Assembly: GCA_947176285.1 (NCBI GenBank)
Contig: CAMWQF010000048.1
Coordinates: 1-12,263 of the forward strand
Direction: 5' to 3'
DNA: 12,263 nt
Origin: an uncultured Porphyromonadaceae bacterium
GTDB lineage: Bacteria; Bacteroidota; Bacteroidia; Bacteroidales; Muribaculaceae
Below the pieces are notes generated by a model. It was not told the DNA's origin. It did not search any database and saw only the letters and a program-made list of their open reading frames with translations. Within the stretch, counting starts at the first letter, position 1. Each line of letters starts with the position of its first letter. Both the position numbers and the translations under genes were made by a program. Below, one piece after another: positions 8,149 to 12,263 of this stretch.

Positions 8149-11100
8149 TTTACTTTATTGTTTAAAAGTTTAAGCAATACACATATATTTAACTCCTCAT
8201 CATCGGACATTAGAGACTCAATCTTTGATACGATGTTTTCTGCTGCCTTCGACTTGCTTCGAGGCAAACGATAAGTCTGAGACTTTGAAAATGAGCCCTG
8301 ATTGGAAGCCAATTCAAAGTTGAATGCTTCCGAGTAACCTTCCGAGTCAGTTTCGCCTATTGCGGAGTACCTTTCCAATTCACTCAATAAGTGAAGCATC
8401 TGGTGTATCAACAACGGTTCATCAGAGTCTTTTGTCTCATCAAGACGCTTATCATTCACCACTATCGCAAGTTTCTCTATAAACTCGCGTTTTGTCTCTG
8501 ACGGCGCGATTATTCGGTCAAGGAATGAACGAGTTTTAGGTGTGAGAATGCGCTTGTCTATGGTTTTATAGCGGGATGTAAGTAATTCTTTATAATCTTC
8601 AAAATCTTGTGGCAGTCCAAGATGCTCTATGATTTTTTCTTCAATCCTATCAATGAAATTATCATAACAGGTATTCAATTCTCTAACAGCTCTACGAATT
8701 AGGTCAAGGTATTGCTGAACAAACTCTTCGCTTTCCAGATCCTTATAACCGAATGCTATCGGGAGATCCTCAAAGAAAGTTTTTGCCGGGTCTTGAGCAT
8801 AGGATAACACATCTCGGAATTTTGCAGTATATGCACTGTCAAACTTTCGAGTAATTTTGGCGTAGTTGTTCAGGCTTCTGTAGAAATGGAAGAATGGTTT
8901 AACCGTTTCCAAAAGTGAATTAGCAGAAACTCCTACGCTGTCATCTTTACGAAGAAATTGGCGATAGCGTTTGAAGAATTCCAATTTCACACCGGAAACA
9001 CTAAATGCTTTTATTGAGAAATCATTGATACGCTTCTGAATAAGTTCAAATACTTCTTTATTGATGGTCAGCACAAAAGTGTTGCCATTGTAAAGAGCGA
9101 AATCTTGTTGGTTGATAAACAAGAAGATTGGAATCCAAAAATCTATGACACCCTGTTTCAACTTATATGGCGCAGCCCGCAATATCTTTGCTAACTCAGA
9201 AAGTTTTCGAGGTTTGTCGGTTGTGCTATTAATAAACTTGATTGAAGCATCCCAAAGAGTACTCAACTCGGTAGTGGTTGGCGCACTGAGAATCCAATTA
9301 CCATTTTCGTCTTTACGGTGAATACCAGAGTCTCTGAATAGTGTGAAGTAAATTGTCTTCTCCGGAGGGAACGACTGGATGCCAAATTCAGCTTCGTCAG
9401 AATGATTGAGCATTGCATCGAGCAGGTTTACTCGCGCAAGCGATATTGCAGAGCTTAACTTCTGACGGTTAAACAACTCATTGCGGATGATAGGCGTCTT
9501 ATCATACACCTCATCGCAGGCATGAGACAGCAGTTTGTTGAAATCTCTGATTGTGTTTATCTCAACAGCCTCACCATTGAAATACCAGACGACGCTATTG
9601 CTGTCAGAGGTCAAAGATGAGTTTATTGCATCATTAAGTTTCTGACTTTCATGGTTCTTCTGATTTTCAAGTTCAACCTTTGCAACCCTATCATCAAAAG
9701 CCACATTCTCAATAACATATTGTAACTTCTTTATCTCATACAAATGCTTGATAATTGTATCTGTATTTTTAAAGTAGCCAAATATTGTTGCTCCTGAATT
9801 TGATAAAGAGGACATTTCTTTAACCTCTGACTCAATTTCTGAGAGTGGGAACACAAGTTGTATATATCCGTCAATGTCGCCTGTTGGCTCAATAATTGTA
9901 GGCTCATTTACTGCGCGATATTCAAAGTATCTCGGAGTACCGGTTTTGTAATATGAAGCAGAGGCGATGGATACCTTCTGCTTGATATATGGTGTAATTT
10001 CTTCGATAGCGAGATTGGGAGTCGGAACTATAGAAGTTGCTTTATAAAGCTCGTTCTCAATGTCAATGTTTGTTCCTTCGAAAAGAATGTATTGCGACTT
10101 ATACTTGGCAAAGCGTATTACTTGCTGATTTTTAAGTATATCTATGAATCTCTTGACATTAGTGATACCTAAAGCATTCTCTCCGTATGTAATGAGAAAA
10201 TCATTGTCGACGACTACGCCATTGAAGAACATATTGATTAGACCAATAGTCTTAATCAGTTTCAAGCAGTCCTTGATAAGAGTAGTTTCCAGATTGGATA
10301 CCTCAATTCGCTCAATAGCAACTGACAATGAACGCCAGCCCATTGAATCGGAATTAGTCTCGTTGATTGCAGTATAGAAGTGATATGTCAAATAGTCATA
10401 GACTGAGGCAACACTATACGTTAGAGAGTGCGTGGCTTTGAAAGATTTGAAAGTTCCTTCGCCCTTTGCTGATAAAAACGAGAACAGAGAGCGTTCATTT
10501 TGACCATACTTTTGTATTGCCAGTGTCAGACATATGGCAGATATTGGGTCAAGTGGAAAGAGTAACTTAGCCGTCTCAAAATCAAGATTACGAGACACTA
10601 TCTTACTCCTCTGTCCAAGATAATATAATAATTTTAGCGATACGTCCTCTTCTCTTGAAAGATGAGGACGCTGGTTGAACCATTTTGCCGTCAATGATAG
10701 TAGTCGCTCAACTGGCTCAGCAAAAACTATCTCTTGAAATCTACCCTTGACTTTCTTCCATTCGTTTCTTTGCACTTCGGTCAATCCTGATGAGTAACTT
10801 CCGAAGCTCTGATGGAGAGTGGTTAACAATATGATGTTTCGGCTTGGTACATTGACAAATTCAGATAGTTTCTGGAGAAAGTATAACTCTTTTTCCGGAT
10901 TTGTCTTAGCAGCATGTTCAAGTATCTTTCCAAACTCATCAATTACGATGACGAGAAACTTATTTTGTTTCCTTAGCGATTGATAATATTGACTAAGTTC
11001 ATTGAGAGCGTTTGCCTCGTGATGTCCAAGTTTTGCTGCGAGTAGATTATTCAAGGGAGCATAATCCCCAACAATATTGAGAAACTCAAATCCACTGACG

Positions 11101-11336
11101 CGGCCGAGAACACTGCGTTTGATGAGCCGGTTATTACCTTTAGTCAGGTCATTTTCGAGTGCCAATATGAAACTTGACTTGCCTGTTCCGTATGTGCCTA
11201 TTATTGAGAAGGAATGATGTCCACTGTTAAAACTATTGACGATATTGCCGGCAACAAGTTTTGCATTTTCGGTAACTATATACCGAAAATCATCAGCAGA
11301 GTTCAGTTCAATATTTACTGATGGAATGTAGCTCAT
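8145..11336 (-). CDS. Large P-loop ATPase of a DNA modification/defence system
   Basis: This 1063-residue protein has an AAA+/STAND-like ATPase domain at its N-terminus: Walker A GTYGTGKSS (47-55), Walker B FLVIVIDEF (127-135) and a sensor-like NIILLTTLHQSF (167-178). Later landmarks are FPLDPISAICLTLAIQ (260-275) with QNERSLFSFL (279-288), and TPIIRNELFNRQKLSSAISL (614-633) followed by FPPEKTIY (656-663). These look like conserved family motifs. The long remainder is helical, without catalytic motifs I recognise. Length and N-terminal P-loop recall BrxC/PglY-type ATPases of BREX and other large ATPases found with DUF4007 and PAPS-reductase genes, but I cannot assign a named family. It may power assembly or target scanning by the complex. 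It is linked by ATGA overlaps to DUF4007 upstream and the DndC-like gene downstream, implying stoichiometric co-expression. Confidence 0.88.
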   Translation of the reverse strand: MSYIPSVNIELNSADDFRYIVTENAKLVAGNIVNSFNSGHHSFSIIGTYGTGKSSFILALENDLTKGNNRLIKRSVLGRVSGFEFLNIVGDYAPLNNLLAAKLGHHEANALNELSQYYQSLRKQNKFLVIVIDEFGKILEHAAKTNPEKELYFLQKLSEFVNVPSRNIILLTTLHQSFGSYSSGLTEVQRNEWKKVKGRFQEIVFAEPVERLLSLTAKWFNQRPHLSREEDVSLKLLYYLGQRSKIVSRNLDFETAKLLFPLDPISAICLTLAIQKYGQNERSLFSFLSAKGEGTFKSFKATHSLTYSVASVYDYLTYHFYTAINETNSDSMGWRSLSVAIERIEVSNLETTLIKDCLKLIKTIGLINMFFNGVVVDNDFLITYGENALGITNVKRFIDILKNQQVIRFAKYKSQYILFEGTNIDIENELYKATSIVPTPNLAIEEITPYIKQKVSIASASYYKTGTPRYFEYRAVNEPTIIEPTGDIDGYIQLVFPLSEIESEVKEMSSLSNSGATIFGYFKNTDTIIKHLYEIKKLQYVIENVAFDDRVAKVELENQKNHESQKLNDAINSSLTSDSNSVVWYFNGEAVEINTIRDFNKLLSHACDEVYDKTPIIRNELFNRQKLSSAISLARVNLLDAMLNHSDEAEFGIQSFPPEKTIYFTLFRDSGIHRKDENGNWILSAPTTTELSTLWDASIKFINSTTDKPRKLSELAKILRAAPYKLKQGVIDFWIPIFLFINQQDFALYNGNTFVLTINKEVFELIQKRINDFSIKAFSVSGVKLEFFKRYRQFLRKDDSVGVSANSLLETVKPFFHFYRSLNNYAKITRKFDSAYTAKFRDVLSYAQDPAKTFFEDLPIAFGYKDLESEEFVQQYLDLIRRAVRELNTCYDNFIDRIEEKIIEHLGLPQDFEDYKELLTSRYKTIDKRILTPKTRSFLDRIIAPSETKREFIEKLAIVVNDKRLDETKDSDEPLLIHQMLHLLSELERYSAIGETDSEGYSEAFNFELASNQGSFSKSQTYRLPRSKSKAAENIVSKIESLMSDDEELNICVLLKLLNNKVK

Positions 11337-12178
11337 AGTTGTACGTAGTAATGGTTAAGAGCTTCAAATTCATCTATCTCCCCAATAAATTGCACATTCT
11401 TTATCCCACTGTTGTCCGAGAAAACCAATGCGCCGGGGAATATCTTTTCCAGCGAGCGAATGACTTCTATGAGAGCAACTATAGGCAACCCGAAAATCAA
11501 AGACAATTTTTGAAGGACATCAAAAGAAACTGTTTTATCGGTACCTCTCATCCTGATAAGTGCAAACAAAATAATTTCAGGCGCAATGTCCTTCGGATTA
11601 GAGACTTTGAAGCAGTAGGTGTCGTTACCTTTATTTATGATAAGACCAAGCCCAATCATCAATGCTGAAAAGTCCTCGATTGTTTTCAAATCGGAAGGCG
11701 CTACATAATTTTTCAGCAAAACTCCAATATCCTTACGCACCGTGTTTTCGTTATAAACATTCTTCTGTTCCGGCACGGAACACTTACGTTTAATGAATGA
11801 CTGGAGTTCTGATTTCGTAAACTCTTTCTTCTCTCTCTGATATCCCACAAACAGAAGGTTGTACAAACTTGCCATTTCTGAAGTGACTAAAAGAAAATGT
11901 AGAAGCCATATAGTATTGATGTCTTCTGTGAATGGATCTTTGCCCTTTTCTGTATCTAATATGTAAGTTGAGATTGGGTCAAGAATGTCTGACTTCGTTA
12001 GTCCGAATGCTCGCAGCCAAAATCGTATTGACGCTACCATATTCTTACCTACTCCCAACTTTGCTACGGTATCCGCGTCCGTGAAACTGTTGTTGGCCAG
12101 CAAGTAGTCGTATCCCTTTTTGAGCCAAAGAGATTTACAATGAAAGGATTCATGCCCCGAAAAACAATATCTGCCCAA
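11333..12178 (-). CDS. DUF4007 family protein
   Basis: The protein opens GRYCFSGHESFHCKSLWLKK, the hallmark of DUF4007, and continues with LGVGKNMVASIRFWL (41-55), the second hallmark, and PFTEDINTIWLLHFLL (82-97). About 281 residues is the usual length. DUF4007 proteins are uncharacterised but recur beside PAPS-reductase (DndC-like) and ATPase genes in modification/defence operons; the SGHESF region and basic helices suggest a DNA-binding or adaptor role (inference). It is the first gene after the promoter and overlaps the large ATPase start by 4 bp. The start is doubtful. The frame opens after a TGA at 12185-12187, and the only common start codon is TTG at 12176-12178. An ATG at 12186-12188 is in another frame and stops after 12 codons. 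Removing one base in the run 12174-12180 would join that ATG to this frame, so a sequencing error or a small frameshift is possible. Confidence 0.88.
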   Translation of the reverse strand: MGRYCFSGHESFHCKSLWLKKGYDYLLANNSFTDADTVAKLGVGKNMVASIRFWLRAFGLTKSDILDPISTYILDTEKGKDPFTEDINTIWLLHFLLVTSEMASLYNLLFVGYQREKKEFTKSELQSFIKRKCSVPEQKNVYNENTVRKDIGVLLKNYVAPSDLKTIEDFSALMIGLGLIINKGNDTYCFKVSNPKDIAPEIILFALIRMRGTDKTVSFDVLQKLSLIFGLPIVALIEVIRSLEKIFPGALVFSDNSGIKNVQFIGEIDEFEALNHYYVQL

Positions 12179-12200
12179 AATGATTCATTATTAAATTAGG

Positions 12201-12223
12201 GGTAACTGTTAAAAAGAGTTACC
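12201..12223. promoter_or_regulatory. Perfect inverted repeat between promoter and first gene
   Basis: GGTAACT (12201-12207) and AGTTACC (12217-12223) are exact reverse complements separated by 9 bases. The repeat lies just downstream of the predicted transcription start and ahead of the DUF4007 start. It could be an operator for a repressor, or a stem-loop at the 5' end of the mRNA that affects its stability or translation. A third copy of the AGTTAC core (12236-12241) overlaps the -7 element, which favours a protein-binding role. No regulator gene is seen in the window. Confidence 0.5.
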
Positions 12224-12232
12224 TATTTTTTG

Positions 12233-12240
12233 CAAAGTTA
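12233..12240 (-). promoter_or_regulatory. Bacteroides-type -7 promoter element of the operon
   Basis: Read on the minus strand this is TAACTTTG, an exact match to the Bacteroidota sigma-ABfr -7 consensus TAnnTTTG. It lies about 55 bp upstream of the DUF4007 start, with AT-rich sequence on both sides. A matching -33 box (TTTG) is expected near 12258-12263; the sequence there reads TTTTAGA, a poor match at the very edge of the window. It is the only promoter I can support, and it would drive all eight genes. Confidence 0.65.
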
Positions 12241-12263
12241 CTAAAAAATGTGGAGTTCTAAAA

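Noticed and set aside
11339..11668. 109-codon plus-strand open frame opposite DUF4007
   Set aside because: It lies wholly antisense to a gene with clear DUF4007 motifs, has no recognisable domain and no promoter, so it is a shadow frame.
4742..12178. BREX type 4, which also pairs a PAPS-reductase-family protein with a large P-loop ATPase
   Set aside because: No PglZ phosphatase-like or BrxL protease-like gene is present, and DUF4007, DndD-like and sulfur-binding-like genes do not fit that set. It could be reconsidered if such genes lie beyond the edges.
1..12178. Classical dndABCDE or sspABCD operon
   Set aside because: Only DndC-like and DndD-like proteins are recognisable; DndA, DndB, DndE and SspB-like proteins are not seen, and gene order differs.
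1..12263. CRISPR arrays, tRNA/rRNA genes, insertion sequences, intrinsic terminators
   Set aside because: No regularly spaced direct repeats, RNA gene signatures, transposase motifs or GC-rich stem plus T-run were found; nearly the whole window is coding.

Overview
The window looks like a chromosomal or mobile defence-island segment from a member of the Bacteroidota (Bacteroides/Prevotella-like). The DNA is AT-rich and start codons lack Shine-Dalgarno sequences. The one clear promoter carries the Bacteroides-type -7 element TAnnTTTG (TAACTTTG, minus strand, 12233-12240). I cannot name the species.

The layout is very simple: every supported gene is on the minus strand, so transcription runs from the right edge to the left edge as one operon of eight genes. 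From the promoter down they are: a DUF4007 protein (about 11333-12178), a 1063-residue P-loop ATPase (8145-11336), a DndC-like PP-loop/PAPS-reductase-family protein (7036-8148), a PLD-nuclease/DEAD-helicase fusion (4742-7033), a 78-residue small protein (4509-4745), a DndD-like SMC/Rad50-type ATPase with a zinc hook (2374-4512), an unrecognised 203-residue protein (1760-2371), and the first 580 codons of a large protein that runs off the left edge (1-1740). The last one has an N-terminal region resembling the ScoMcrA-type DNA sulfur-binding domain. Four junctions are ATGA overlaps of 4 bp, two have 2-bp gaps and one has a 19-bp gap. No intergenic stretch in the window exceeds about 85 bp.

Taken together, the set suggests a DNA-modification and defence system of the phosphorothioation type, but not the textbook one. 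A DndC-like sulfur-transfer enzyme and a DndD-like ATPase would form the modification core. The DUF4007 protein, the large ATPase and the small and 203-residue proteins may be partners that replace DndB and DndE. The PLD-helicase and the sulfur-binding-domain protein are candidate restriction or sensing components. There is no DndA, DndB, DndE or DndFGH, no methyltransferase, and no PglZ or BrxL in the window. I therefore cannot equate it with classical Dnd, Ssp or BREX; missing parts could lie beyond either edge. The functional reading is inference from family resemblance. The gene boundaries and motifs are read directly from the sequence.
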